DNA of 64,000 bases from Choristoneura fumiferana (lineage: Eukaryota; Arthropoda; Insecta; Lepidoptera; Tortricidae). Below the pieces are notes generated by a model, which worked only from the letters and a program-made list of their open reading frames with translations, searched no databases and had not been told where the DNA came from. A program made the translations under genes and the position numbers. Position 1 is the first letter of the stretch. Each line of letters opens with the position of its first letter. The stretch spans positions 11,293,033 through 11,357,032 of the forward strand of contig NC_133492.1 of the NCBI RefSeq assembly GCF_025370935.1, in the 5' to 3' direction. Positions 12,505 to 24,769 of this stretch are shown in pieces.

Positions 12505-12647
12505 CAATCATCATCATCATCAACTCAGCCTAATACACGTCCCACTGTTGGCACGGGCTCAGAATGAGAGGGCTGGGGCCGTAGTTCCCACACGGGCCCA
12601 ATGCAGATTGGTAAATTTAAACACGCACCATTGAATTTGCAGGTGGT
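12505..12647 (-). repeat. SINE-A tail fragment
   Basis: Begins with a (CATC/ATC)n tail, then the cacgtcccactgttgg and cccacacgggcccaatgc blocks, and stops abruptly at gcaccattgaatt where a family B element begins. The junction looks like insertion of family B into the SINE or a recombination joint. Confidence 0.75.
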
Positions 12648-12912
12648 AGGACCTTGTGCAAGGTCCGCCCGGATTGCTACCACCATCTTGCTCGCTAATC
12701 CTGCCGTGAAGCAGCAGTGCTTGCACTGTTGTGTTTCGGCGTGGAGAGTAAGACAGCCGGTGAAATTACTGGCAATTGAGGTACTCATCTTAGGCCTCTA
12801 GGTTGGCAACGCATCTGCAATACCCCTGGTGTTGCAGATGTTTATGGGCGGTGGTGATCTCTTACCATCAGGAGACCCACTTGCTTGTTTCCATCCAGTC
12901 GAATAAAAAAAA
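12648..12912 (+). repeat. Family B retroelement-like repeat, copy 1
   Basis: It runs from gcaggtggtaggaccttg to ttccatccagtcgaata plus a poly-A end. Near-identical copies lie on the minus strand at 44.68-44.95 and 58.49-58.77 kb. The poly-A end and fixed 3' end indicate a SINE or a 5'-truncated LINE 3' end. Open frames on both strands are a product of good conservation and are not supported as genes. Confidence 0.8.
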
Positions 12913-12914
12913 AC

Positions 12915-14680
12915 ATTACAATTCCATCATTTACCACAAAAAGCAAAAAAGATGCACCTCACAGCAAATACAGTAAAATAAAACGTGGCTTTCAAAGTAC
13001 CGCTTCTATTCAAATGGATGTCATACAACCGTTTGTCATACAAAGCACTCGAACATTATAAAACCGCAAGCCTTTAATCGACGTTTCGATTTACGCTACG
13101 TAGCTTTTGGAATAATGCGACGCATAAAATGTGTCTCTAATGCAAAACGGAACGGGCGCGAAGCGGATAGAATAAATAAAACAGCTTTATGACACCCCGA
13201 ACCATAATCCAAAGGGTAACGATGATTACTTTTCAGCAGTTTTAAAGCTTTCGTTCATAGAACAATGGGATAAACTACTTAGTGGAAACTTCACGGCACA
13301 CAATGTTGCTCGATAGCAAAAAGGTTTAAAGTCTGTTTACCTACATAATAATGTTCATACCTACATTATATTTGGCCAAGCAATTTAGGCTCTGCTAGCA
13401 CTGGATTTTTATAGATACGGCTGTTTGTAGCGTACCTATTCAGAAAAAACTACAAATTTGTGCGTAAGTCTGACTCGCACTTTGCCAGTTTATCACAACT
13501 GCCCGAAGGAAGGTTCTGTTTTTTCACGAGATTCGTCAGAACTGTCGAAGTAATAAGGTAGTTATATGTTATTTCAAAATGGCGTCCGTGACAAGAAATA
13601 TAGAGGGATTTTTAAAGCAAAGCAATAACAAAATAAAAGCTAATAATTAGCTCATTCAATTATAATTGTACTTTTAAGTTACCATTTTCACAGGAACATC
13701 AAAAAAGTATGAAATAAAAAACAACTAGAAGAATCAAAAACCCGACTGCCTTATATTATAAACTCTAAATAAGAACTAGAGAAAAAGGACAGTCAGGACC
13801 TACCTACTGATAACTTTTTGAATGAGTCCTGATTATAATAAATAATAAAAGCGTTTATTTACTCCACCACAATTCCAGTAAATACAATAAATTGATGATT
13901 GTTGAACTTTAAGTTACTTGACAGAGTTCTTGACTACCTAAGTAGATACTGGAGTTGTTTTTTCCTTTTTGGTTATATTAACATATTACTAAGGCAGTTG
14001 TTTTTTCTTTGGTTCTGCAACGGATAATAAAAACTATAGAATCTCATTCCAATCAAGAGTGAAGTATTCACTGGCAGTAATGATTCCTCGCCAGTAATAT
14101 ATGAGAGTTCATTTATAAATCCTATCTCATATAGTCATGGACAATTAATGATGTAGCAGCAACGTAGTGGCGGATGGAGCTGCGGTGTCTTCCTAACTCT
14201 ACGTCAAATAGTTACGTCACGAGCAACATTTTCATTTGCCGTACCATGGTACATGTTGAACCTTCATACTTTTTAAGATCTTCATCACAACTTTTAATGC
14301 AATAAAGAGTTTGAGTTTCAGTTTCAGCACACCCTTTATGATTAACTAAAATATAGCACTAATATGTTTCAGCTTCTTGTGATAACGAAATACCTACATA
14401 TAATTATAAGTTACACCACGCGGGACTTACCACACTTGACGAAAATATAGGTAGCGTCATTCACGATGACACGGGCCGTGGTTCTTATTACAATGTCATT
14501 AATGTTTAATTTTGTCAAAATTACGCGTCTTCGTGGATGGCACTAGGTATAGTTATAATTACCTCTCGAGTAAATAAATTTATAATAAGTCTCGTTACAT
14601 ATTATTGTTATTTCACATTTATTTCATATATATTTTAATACCGCCTCCTGGCCTTGTCTTATAGCAAGTGCAGTATAGTC
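12915..14680. other. No gene seen
   Basis: Mostly AT-rich unique sequence. The 13.08-13.26 kb part is GC-richer and non-repetitive within the window. Stops are frequent in all frames. Confidence 0.5.
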
Positions 14681-14685
14681 ACTTA

Positions 14686-14878
<193 letters not shown>

Positions 14879-14879
14879 G

Positions 14880-16710
14880 AACATAACGCCTGTAGGTATT
14901 CCCAAACGGGGTAGACAGAGCACACGAAACGTTACCGCTTACCGATTCCCAAAAAATAATTTTCTAGAGCGCGTGGTTAGTTTATTTATAAAATTGGGTA
15001 TTTAAATAATTACTTTATTTAAATAAAAACGGGCAGCAAGCGATATTTAACGTGAATAAAGGTTGAATAGCGTAGATTACCTATTATTTAACAGTTTATG
15101 TACGGTTGGGTAGGGAATATTCCATCGCGGGAAGTTTAAGCCACGCTCTAGATAGCACGGAAGTCGCTCTAATGATGTCCTATTCATTATGCTTAATATT
15201 GTTTGCTCTCCACATTAGCTTAGTAGCTTAATGTTATTTATAACTATTTATTAACCAATAAACGTTAGCCTAATGTCGCAGTCGCCTGGGGAGAGGAGCA
15301 AAATATAACGGTACCTATCACAACGCTGCAAAGGTTATAGTTTTATATTTGGCCCGCTTGTTTGATTTAATTGTATTTATTTATATTTAACGCAAGTGTT
15401 GTCACGCGGTATTAATTGTTAATTAATTATATTGCCCTATAAAACACCTTTGGCTGATGTTTTCCGAACCCGATCCCGTAGAAAATACATGCTTAATGTG
15501 TGTTCTAGGAGTCAACTATACGTGATTGTTGTTTTCATTACCATAACAAATCGGATATATTTCGACGAACGCAAGGAAACAATCTGTACCTATTATCACA
15601 TAAACGGCGAACTAAACAGCCGGGCCGGGCAAAATGTTATAACGTCAACAACTGACAATGTCAGCACCAACATAGTGTAGAACGTAAGAGCAACCTTCAT
15701 TTATTTCATATATTCGACATAACTCTCAAATTACTCGGGAGCACACCGACATGTACCTACCTCCTAGGTCGGAATACACGCGTTTACGACTGCTCTGTGC
15801 CGAGGCGACATCAAAAACCGCTTACAGACTCCCAGAATAACACCTCTGGGAGACGCGGCTCTGTACTTTATGTCCACAGTTGTAAAATGATGCTGCGTCC
15901 TCGGGTAACGTAGTGCCCCTATTTTGCCAAAAAATATTGTATTTTACTATACTCGAGACGACTTTTAAGTTTGGTGTAAGCTACTCCAGTTGTGTAGGGT
16001 AGTAATGTACAATGTTTCGTATGCGTATAAAATGTAAAACGGAAAAGTTCATTTTAAAAAGCAAACAGTCCAATACCATTACATGAATAAATGATTGTGG
16101 CTGCTAGTTTTTTTCGGACGCAGAATAACAACGGGGTCCTAAAAAAATATTCGCTTTAACAAATGCAGTAAAAGCCAATAAAACGAAACGGTAACAACGT
16201 TATAGAGGGGACTGTGCAAACATTTCCTACCAAATTAATAGGGGATTGATCAGATTTCCGAATTTAACGGAGCGTGAAGTCCGTCGCAATGCCAATCAGC
16301 GACGTAGCGCCACACCCTTCCCACTTGTAATTTGCTATTTGACTACACCCCTGTCCGCTCTGTCTTTGAATACCTATGGAATATACGAATAGTTACAAAG
16401 GACTTACTGGCCAGAAATTTCCATGCTGATATAACAGATTAGTAATGGCCACTTGCAGAAAATAACCTATTTTAAACTTAATACATTTTGACCCTTAGAT
16501 TGTTTTTGACACTGAATCTATTTTTTCCAGCAAGTAGGTAAATAAATGAGCACAAAAAATTAAAAGTAGTTACTGTTCAAAATCAACTAAAGAAATGAAA
16601 ATTATTTTGAAACTTCGATCAATAATACCAAAACTGACGTATTCGTGCTTGAAAGTTGTCTTGGCAAAGATCTCAGTGAGTTCGGAAGTGAGGGCTTATT
16701 TTGGAGAAAA
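14880..16710. other. No gene seen
   Basis: Unique AT-rich sequence. An 82-codon open frame at 15.43-15.68 kb has no recognisable motif. The 15.75-15.92 kb stretch is GC-richer, with no supported feature. Confidence 0.5.
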
Positions 16711-16711
16711 A

Positions 16712-16815
16712 AGCTGTGACGGCCTTAGCGGTTTATCCTATGGTCCCTCAAGCAGAGGTTTGTGGTTTCAAATCCGCGCTCGCACCCTCGAATTTTTCGG
16801 AATTTATATGCGAAA
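16712..16815 (+). repeat. SINE-A head fragment
   Basis: The blocks ggccttagcggttt, ccctcaagcagagg and gtttcaaatccgcgctcgcacc match the tRNA-derived head of SINE-A (compare 54.44-54.53 kb, minus). The body then decays. It lies inside a 137-codon open frame, which is therefore not a gene. Confidence 0.6.
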
Positions 16816-17649
16816 TAGCATTAAAAATTCTACATTTTTGAAAAACTCACTAAATTACGCATTTGTAATATTAATAGAACAATCGGCTGAACTATCCTAT
16901 CGTTTTACAGTCTGTCAAAAAACACCTAGGAATGTGAATAAAATAATATGCGGTTTCAATAACTGGAATCCAAATTTGATTTGCAAATCACTACTGACTA
17001 AATATTAACATAATATGTAGTTGTACTATTTCGTACTCCTGTGTATTTGGATCAGCTTTTTACTGAAACTGAAAATTTCTGGGTACGCTAGGATTCAATT
17101 TAAAATAATCCAGTAGGGACATTTTATTTCTGAGAATTGAAAAAACGAGAAAATTCTGTAGATAAAATGCCACATATGCAGATTAAAAATGACAGGACAA
17201 ATGAAAACAGCTATCGAAATTATCAATTTTATTGCGCCAGAAATTTACACTTAAAACTAACAACTGAAAAACTTTAAAACATGCGTATTCCCAGAGGTAG
17301 AACCAAATTAAATCGATTGTACGTTCTGGAAAGCTTATGTGGGGACATAGCAAATTTTTAATTGGAATCGTTAGAGCGGTTTAAGAGATCTTAGACAAAA
17401 AAAAAATATTTAGGTAAGAATTTACGTTTATATTTTTTTAATTAGGCTCCATCGATATAATTGATGATTTTGCCCATTTCGAGGTTTTAGTTCAGTAATT
17501 GTGCAGTAAGTACTATTAGCCTAAACTATCCCCACTGGTCGAATATTAACCAACGGCTTCATAATTTGTCGGGGAAACGTAAAGTTCAAGCTTAGCTTAG
17601 GTCGCCCCTGACGAATCGCCCTGTTATGTTTATAAAGGTTTTTTTATTT

Positions 17650-18025
17650 AATCCGCGATGAATGTAAATGTTCGACTACCAAATTGTTGTATTGTCACCG
17701 AACTTACATAACATGCCAAATTTCAGCTCAATCAGATACCAGAAAGGGGGTGAAATATTAATTGAAATAGTGAAGTTACGTATAATCAATATTAATATTT
17801 TTTTGTTAAAAAAAAAATTTTTTTGTTCAAGCTTTCTTTGCTGACTGTACTTTTTATTTAAGTACTGCATTTGCATTGTTATGCGAACTACATACATTTC
17901 AGTACCTACCAAATTTCCAGTCAATTCCATTAAACGTTGAGGAATTCCGTCCTGAGACGATTCTGACCAGACCACCAGAATTTCACTACCGGAATATTGT
18001 TCTGTCATTTAATTTACATATCTAA
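17650..18025. repeat. Dispersed repeat family L, copy 2
   Basis: Contains gttgtattgtcaccg, aaatttcagctcaatcag, then tgctgactgtactttt, ccattaaacgttgagg and cagaccaccag. Relative to copy 1 the two halves are in swapped order, suggesting a tandem or permuted parent. A 110-codon minus frame here is not supported as a gene. Confidence 0.55.
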
Positions 18026-18084
18026 GTTTATGTGTGCTCTGTTCCGTCTAGGATTAAAATACCTTTAACTCAGGCGTTAGTTCG

Positions 18085-18438
18085 GCTCAGCGGGCTATGG
18101 AGAGAGCAATGCTAGGGGTTTCTTTGAAGGATAAAATCCGAAATCACATTATTCGACAAAGAACGAAAGTCACTGACGTTGCTCAGAGAATTAGTTCGTT
18201 GAAGTGGCGTTGGGCTGGCCACGTCTGTCGCAGGACCGATGAACGGTGGAGCAGACGAGTCCTCGAATGGAGACCACGGACGGGAAAACGTAGTGTAGGG
18301 CGTCCTGAGGCACGGTGGACGGATGACCTTAAGAGGATCGCTGGCAGCTGCGGATGGATGCGAGGGGCTGAAGACAGAGTGTTGTGGCGCGCCATGGAAG
18401 AGGCCTATGTCCATCAGTGGACTGCTGTAGGCTGATGA
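18085..18438 (+). pseudogene. RTE 3' end (C-terminal region), 5'-truncated
   Basis: A continuous frame of about 112 codons begins MERAMLGVSLKDKIRN and continues through RTKVTDVAQRISSLKW, WAGHVCRRT, GRPEARWTDDLKR and HQWTAVG with a stop, then gatgatg. This is the conserved last segment of the protein seen in the 3.8-6.0 kb element. The rest of the element is absent, so this is a dead-on-arrival copy although the frame is still open. Confidence 0.85.
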
Positions 18439-18439
18439 T

Positions 18440-19050
18440 GAGGCGTTAGTTTGCGATGGTTCATTTCAACGAACAACATCATTCTACCTCGCTCCCTCGC
18501 GTCTATAGCAAGCGTAAAATAATAATAGACAAATTGTATTTTACCAAGTCCACTTACATACTAGTACATCGAGTGACATCTACTGGGAATCAATGTAGGT
18601 GTTTAATTCGTTCGGGGAGTCATGTAAATGAGGGCCGTAACCAAGGTGTGTTTACTCGTAGAGAGCCATACAACCTTATAAGGTATGAGGTAGAATAATT
18701 ATTATTGTAATGTTATAATGACGCCACTAATATGTTTCTAATAAGTTATGATTAATTTATGCTAAGGTTTTTAGGAACATTATTTACATATAAGAAGTGT
18801 CAATGTCAGTGGTAGTCAATTGTCAAAGCCCAATGCCATCTGTCATTTTATTTTCTTAAAAAGGGGCATGTATCATTGTCTGTGGTATGGAACGATTTAA
18901 AAATAAAAATAGTCTTTGATCGAACATGGCTGGTGTCTGATTTGCGCTCCTTTCCCAATTTCAATTAATATATTCAGAGTCGTCAACGCCCATCAAAACC
19001 TACATCCCAATCACACATGGTCCCTCACCACACAACTCTATACCTAATTT
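18440..19050. other. No gene seen
   Basis: AT-rich unique sequence. No feature recognised. Confidence 0.5.
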
Positions 19051-19052
19051 TG

Positions 19053-19217
19053 AACATGAAACTACCGTGAGACTCACTCATAATAATATAATGACCCGCA
19101 GTGCGCGTGTTGCAGCAGCCGCTGAGTCGCGTTGCTCCGAAGACGAAGGGCTACGGATTAGCCCGAAACATGTCGAGCTAAACTCGATTTAAGACGTGAG
19201 TTATCCGGGTCATTTTT
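19053..19217 (+). mobile_element. P2 fold-back element, copy 1 (hammerhead-like)
   Basis: The left end aacatgaaactaccgtgaga is the inverse of the right extension of the 51.6 kb copy. The body then reads, in forward orientation, gaagggcta, tagcccgaaacatgtcgagc and gacgtgagttatcc, and ends at gggtcatt, which is also inverted at the left (aatgaccc, 19.09 kb). The partial inverted-arm layout with a one-sided extension parallels family P1. No coding capacity. Confidence 0.65.
19134..19178 (+). ncRNA. Hammerhead-like core in P2, degenerate
   Basis: GCTC (19134-19137) can pair with GAGC (19175-19178) as stem I. CGAAGA follows in place of the canonical CTGANGA, then GGGCTA / TAGCCC as stem II, GAAA (19165-19168) and CATGTC, giving ACATGT plus a GTC cleavage site. 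The CTGA box is damaged, so this copy is probably inactive. Confidence 0.4.
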
Positions 19218-19664
19218 TAATATATTACCTAATTTTTGAATTAAAACTTCCTTGAAATATACATAATTACATATTAAAATAGATACACGAGTCACACACG
19301 TCTGAGAGCGAGAGTATGCCGACATGCTATGTTCACTTTCTACTTTCCATTCGAGCTCGCCTTGAAAAGGAACCACTGATTGGTGCAAAACAGTCGGGCA
19401 TGTCTCAGCTTCATTACACGAGAGTGACTTGTGTGTCTATTTTAATAATTTTACTTCATTTCACAATATTCAATTTATAAGTCAATCTAGCGCCAATTTA
19501 ACATCATTATGTAAACACTAACCTTCCTATCAAAATAACCTTACTAAGTCAACAACTAAGATCTCATCTCTCCCAAATGAAAACTCATGAAACTAACCAA
19601 GCAACATTGTTAATTGGGCGGTTTACGCTCTTTTTATTCGCGTTTCGTGTTTAACTTGCACCAG

Positions 19665-19795
19665 GCCCTATACTACGAAGTGCAAAATTCGAACTTCGTA
19701 TCTTGCCGTCCCGCTGACGCTTATATTATTTAATACGAGAGTGAGAGGGACGGTACGACACGAACTTCGATATTTGAATTTCGTAGTAGCCCCCC
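19665..19795. mobile_element. Palindromic MITE family M3, copy 1
   Basis: The left end ccctatactacgaag and the right end ttcgtagtagcccc are inverted, and the inner arms (cgaacttcgtatc / cgacacgaacttcg; gtcccgctgacg / gagagggacgg) also fold onto each other. Relatives at 42.76 and 52.04 kb share both ends. Confidence 0.65.
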
Positions 19796-19799
19796 TGTG

Positions 19800-21365
19800 C
19801 CGCAAGGTCCATCGTAAAACCCCGTGCCGGTCTCGAAACGGCGTCGTCTCGGACGTGATATGTCACTTTCATGGTAGGTGATGGATTTATGACTCACAGT
19901 GGTTTTTTGATGTCTCTGTTCCTTTCTTGGCTTAAGATCACGGTCACGGGAGGAGATAAAACGAAATGCTGCCAAGTCATGTTGGCCTGCTGAAAATCGT
20001 TGGAGGTAACGTACGTAGTAAGTGTTTTATTACAGATTAAATTTTGTTACTATTTTTTTTTCAATGTGCTTGTTCTTAAAAGTGGTCAGATCTATAAAAT
20101 GCTAGGTTTAAATCAGCGGATAAGCACATAAGTTGAATTTAAATTGCGGGATATAACTAAATTCCCATGAGAATTCACACAAATTACATTGTGGTCTTTA
20201 TTGGCGTTGTAGGTATAGTGTTATAGGCTCTATAACACGCTGATGTGATTTTGAGATTTTATCCCAATCCCGTTGGAATGTCGGAATAAAAAAATAGCCT
20301 AGGTATGTGACATTCCAAATGTCTATCTTCCTTCATACCAAATTTCATTTGACAAACACAAACTTTAGTATTTATAATATTTGTACGATATATATCTAAT
20401 TTGTACTGAGCGAACCGCATATACGTTTGACTGAACAAAATATTGTTTATTTTTTATTTTTTTTTAGAAAAATCACGTTTTTGTATTTTTAACTAGGGTA
20501 ACGTAAGTGTGTACGTTTTCAACACTTCAAACCGTCTCGCACATGTTTGCGTTATTAGTGTTGTAAATAATATACTACGTGTGTAAATAAAGCGAACACA
20601 ACTGTCAATTTCAAGTTGATGAAGTTCGTCCAATTACTACGTAACGTGTTTCTAAACAGTCTTTATCAAGTTACTTATCAACAATGACTCTACATTGATA
20701 ATGAATGTCAAAGTAACATCCACATAAACCAATGACCTAACGAAACCTGCACTGTGGGTGCGGTTTATATAGTGATCTTTTTATAAATTGAGTAAATATA
20801 TTTTTTTTCATTATGATTAAACTAGGCATTTTAATATTAGAAACCTAACATCAAAGTCATTTTGGTAACAGTGTAACACAGATAATGAGTTTTCAGGTGA
20901 CGCAGGTGACATAGGTAGCGTGTAGGTGCTTAGGTAACTTAGGTGACCTATGTAGATGACGTAGTAATTAGAAAACTATAAATATAGTAAAATCGACGTA
21001 ATTCCAAAATAAACAAAGTGACTCCACAAACACTTAGTGCACTACATTGGCATAGCGTAAGGAGACTTTCACAGTCGCATAGTGTTTTATGCTTGGTGAG
21101 TTGACTCCAAACACCATAAAGTTAGGTGCTTTATCAAACCGCCGGCGACCCCAGCATTCATATTAGTTGTTGGGGAAGATTGCTTATCTTAGTGATGGTA
21201 ATTTGGTGTTAGTTTTGGGTTCACTAATTTGTCATATCTTAATTGTGCATGGGGCTTTAACATGGGATGGTTAGGGTATTCCGTGGTGTTTACGAAGTCA
21301 GATAAAAATATGATTTCATTATTTTCCTTCAAGCACATTAGGTACTCAATGAAAATCTAATTATC
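19800..21365. other. No gene seen apart from a short motif array
   Basis: AT-rich unique sequence, holding the AGGTGAC-rich stretch at 20.88-20.96 kb. No coding frame supported. Confidence 0.5.
20884..20962. repeat. Short array of AGGTGAC-like motifs
   Basis: Within 80 bases the sequence has aggtgac three times plus aggtagc, aggtgct and aggtaac, including the partial palindrome taggtgacctat. It may be a degenerate minisatellite or a cluster of nuclear-receptor half-sites (AGGTCA-like). Confidence 0.4.
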
Positions 21366-21369
21366 GAAT

Positions 21370-21640
21370 TGAGCGAATTATCTCGTTGAAGTGGCAATGG
21401 GCAGGCCATATACCACGGAGAACAGATGGTCGCTGGGGCCGAAAGGTTCTCGAGTGGAGACCGCGGATCGGCAAGCGCAGCGTAGGACGTCAACCAACGA
21501 GATGAACGGATGACCTGGTTAAAGTCGCGGTTTTAGCGGTGGTCGCAAGCCGCTTCCAACCGAAGCAACTGGAGGTCTATGGGGGAGGCATATGCCCAAC
21601 AGTGGACGTCCTATGGCTGATATGATGATGACGATGATGA
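21370..21640 (+). pseudogene. RTE 3' end, 5'-truncated and mutated
   Basis: Translates with breaks to ISLKWQWAGH-like, RRTDGRWGRKVLEWRP and KRSVGRQPTR, then a stop within the TDDL segment, and ends at ggacgtcctatggctgat followed by (GAT)n. Closest in the window to the minus copy at 58.2-58.45 kb. Confidence 0.8.
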
Positions 21641-21861
21641 AATGAAACTACCTAATTAGAATTGCTTGCGATCGTATCCATAAAACTAAGATAAACATTT
21701 CATGCTCTTTCTAGGTGTCATGGTCACTAACTGAAAGAGATGTTATCAAAATGCAAATAAGTTAACTTTATTCCAATATTAGTATAATAATCTGGATGCA
21801 TTATAAAAATATCCCGATACTCAATTTACACTTCACTTCACTTTTTTATACATATAAGACT

Positions 21862-21990
21862 ATTTATAGTGAGGAAACCTACACAAACCTGTGAAGTAAC
21901 TCAATGGTGTGTGTGAAGTTCCCAATCTCATTCTAAGAGGACCCTGTGCCTGTGCCCAGCGGTGGGATGTATATAGGCTAGGATAATGAT
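21862..21990 (+). repeat. SINE-A tail fragment
   Basis: Reads gaggaaacctacacaaacct, caatggtgtgtgtgaagttc, gcccagcggtgggatgtat and ends in gatgatga, the SINE-A 3' half in plus orientation. The tRNA head is missing. Confidence 0.75.
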
Positions 21991-21994
21991 GATG

Positions 21995-23400
21995 AAGACT
22001 ATTTATGGGTCCAGGACTTCATCCAGTTAAACTAAATCTGCCCAAAAACTATCTGCCCAGTTAAACTAAAAAAGAAAAGCGACACCCGCTGTTCCCGTAA
22101 ACATTGCATTTTTCACAGCCTTTCAATATTTAATTCAGCCCGAGACCAAAAGAAATCGACTATACTATCGTTTACGTAATATGCCCGCTAGGGTGCAGGT
22201 GCGTTCCGTTATCGAATTCGGACGGAGACGCGGGCAAAATTGTGTTGATGTGAACTGGGGTACAGACAACACAGATGCAGTGAAGCTGAAAGGGGAATTA
22301 AACGCTCTCCCTGTTTATTTCACTTGACACCGTCCTTTTGTTTTCTCACGCGGATGAAAGGAAAGCTAAATCAATATGACTGTGATGGCTTTGTGGTGCT
22401 TAAGTGAAAATAAAATAGGCACCTAACCTACGTATGAAATTACATAATGTTTGAACAGAATAATAGTCTAAATAAATGGGTGATTTGACATAGTTAATTT
22501 TCAGAAATTTACAACTATATTTTCCATCATTGTACTTCATTAAATCGAACCCAGCGTAATTTTCAATAAACTTTACTATAGATTACACAATACAAAAAAC
22601 ACATTTAATGGTTTAAATTACGTATACATGACTTTAATATATTTTTCCATGATTCTCTTCAAAATTTATGTATTTACGCAATGCTTCTACTTTATAAACT
22701 ATTAAATAGCAATCTTCATTTTCAAATTTCACAAAAGGCCGACTACTAGAAGTAGTATCTGGGCAATCTATTGGCACGAATCACGTAACATTGCTCCTGC
22801 GCTTTCAATTTAGTAACGACAATGTATGAATAAATTATACGTACATTTAGGGACAGTCAAAAGGATATTTATAATTAAAATTGATATGAGTATGTGTGCT
22901 TCTCCAAAATAGCATTTTAAGTACCAAATAAACCCGAGAATGCAATTTTTATCCATTTCCCTATTTTCCCTATGATAACATGACAATGGCGGGTACTTTA
23001 ACATGCGTGCGGAAAGATTGCCCAAGATTTAATACAAAAGTTGACGCCATTTTTTTCCTTTGTTACTGATGAATAATGTCCCAATTTATCAGAATTTTAT
23101 TAGCACTGCGTCCGTGTTTGCAGTGCAAGAATGTTTAATTTTACTGTTCATATTGTGTTGTAACACAAAACATGATAATAACCTCAGCTACAGACGCTAT
23201 TACTTGGAAATGGTCATCATAATTAATAAAAATATTACCCAACTTATGGTAAGTTGGATAAGGTGTTGTTTGTCACAATATGTAAGTATCTAATTGTTTA
23301 CTAGCTAGCAAATTTAACCCATTTCCAAAGATTGAGTTGACTCGAAATTTGATACACATATAACACGTATGTTTAATGACAATGTAAGCACTTTTTTCAA
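21995..23400. other. No gene seen
   Basis: The 22.07-22.38 kb part is GC-richer and not repeated elsewhere in the window, and could be conserved non-coding DNA. The remainder is AT-rich. No supported frame. Confidence 0.45.
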
Positions 23401-23404
23401 GTGG

Positions 23405-23555
23405 CAATCACTAGGTGCACTAATGACATCGCGAGAGCTGGCATTCAACCGGTGGATAGAAGTGGTGAGTTGTCGTTCATTGTGGCCATTGTGGGGGAGG
23501 CCCTTTGTTTAACAGTGGACGTCTTCCGGCTGATGTTGATGATGTTGATGACTGT
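23405..23555 (+). pseudogene. RTE 3' end fragment
   Basis: The blocks gacatcgcgagagctgg, aaccggtggat and gagttgtcgttcattgtgg, then ggaggccctttg and gtggacgtcttccggctgat with a (GAT/GTT)n tail, match the 62.2-62.6 kb copy and (inverted) 24.04-24.13 kb. Only the last 150 bases remain. Confidence 0.75.
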
Positions 23556-24037
23556 TGATAGGTACTAGCATACTTGTAAATACAGTTTTTTTTAAACGGG
23601 CTTCGTACAATTTTTTCACAATTAGCCCACAGGGCAAAATAAAACATAAATAGGTACAGGTACAAATTCGTCATAGTGTATAAAAAACACACGAAAACAT
23701 TTGGTAAGAAGTGACACATCTTAGTTTTCTCGTAACTCTGGGCTCGTGAAATAAAATTCCCGTTTCCCGGGCGATATTCGAAACTATTCGTATGATGGAA
23801 CGCTTTTTGTGGAACTTAACAAGGTTGGCATTTTTATTTTTTTTGCTCGTATCTCTGACGCGTCGGTCGGTGGTATGCGTACAACATTTTTTGTTTTTGT
23901 AAGGCCTAATTAAATGTACGAGTATTTTGAAAAATCTGTAATTCGGGTAAACCGTCATAGACGTTCTTTCCTAATACCTATTACATATAATCAAGAGTTA
24001 TAATCAAGTTAGTTCTTGGCTAAGTTTAATTAATACT

Positions 24038-24130
24038 TATCATCATCATCAGCTGAAAGACGTCCAGTCGTCCACTGCCGAACCAAGGGATCCCCCTTAG
24101 AACACCACAATCGCCACTTGCAACCACTGG
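24038..24130 (-). pseudogene. RTE 3' end fragment
   Basis: (ATC)n followed by agctgaaagacgtcc, ccccttagaacaccacaatc and cgccacttgcaacc, the reverse of the subfamily at 23.4 kb. It breaks off after about 90 bases. Confidence 0.7.
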
Positions 24131-24184
24131 TTGCATTAAAATTGGTTTTGCCGTTTTTGAGATATTAAACTTTGAAATGATTAT

Positions 24185-24435
24185 TATTTTCAATCATATA
24201 AACCAGTCATATTGTCATAGGCACTATCACAATCATTTTCATCGTTTCTATGACAAGGGAAAGAGATGTTGAATGCAATCACGAGCGCCCGCACGTTAGA
24301 TACTTATTGTCTAACACAATTGGAATCACAATCGTTTTCACCACTTCTTACTATCACACGGTATACATATATATAACGAGGGTGGAAAGAGATAATGAAT
24401 GAGATCGCGAGCGCCCGCACGTTAGACAATACGCC
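24185..24435. repeat. Imperfect tandem duplication, ~128 bp unit
   Basis: gaaagagatgttgaatgcaa (24260) and its block cgagcgcccgcacgttaga recur with few changes at 24388 and 24.41 kb. The upstream parts (atcacaatcattttca and atcacaatcgttttca) also align. Both units lie in unique-looking sequence. Confidence 0.7.
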
Positions 24436-24704
24436 CTCAGGTCACTGTAATCCGTTAGTCTTCTGGCAGTCCCTTTAGTAAATTAACAAGGAACTGCTAG
24501 ACTTAGTCCTAAACAAACATTCTGAGTTGCTAATTGGGGGATTCTGTGACTCGGCAGGCAGACTATGGACGTAATATAAATTTATGCTTCAATGCCTAAA
24601 CAATTACAACTTGACGTTAAACTTTAAGTTATGGAGGTCAGAACAACAACGAGGTTTTTATTCGCGTCGCTGGTAGGATATTTGTGTCTTGTAACAATAC
24701 GTAC

Positions 24705-24768
24705 ATTATATCTCCGGCTCGTAATACGTCCGACTGCTGGACACTGGCCTCTTCTCCGATTTAGTCAC
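24705..24768 (-). repeat. SINE-A tail fragment, decayed
   Basis: cgtaatacgtccgactgctg and gacactggcctcttctcc resemble the SINE-A 3' end (cgtcccactgctgggcacaggcctc) with many changes. Confidence 0.4.
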
Positions 24769-24769
24769 C

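Noticed and set aside
16595..17008. 137-codon plus-strand open frame
   Set aside because: A SINE-A head lies inside it and the remainder has no motif. AT-rich sequence of this size yields such frames by chance.
17676..18008. 110-codon minus-strand frame
   Set aside because: It overlaps the dispersed repeat L, whose other copy is not open.
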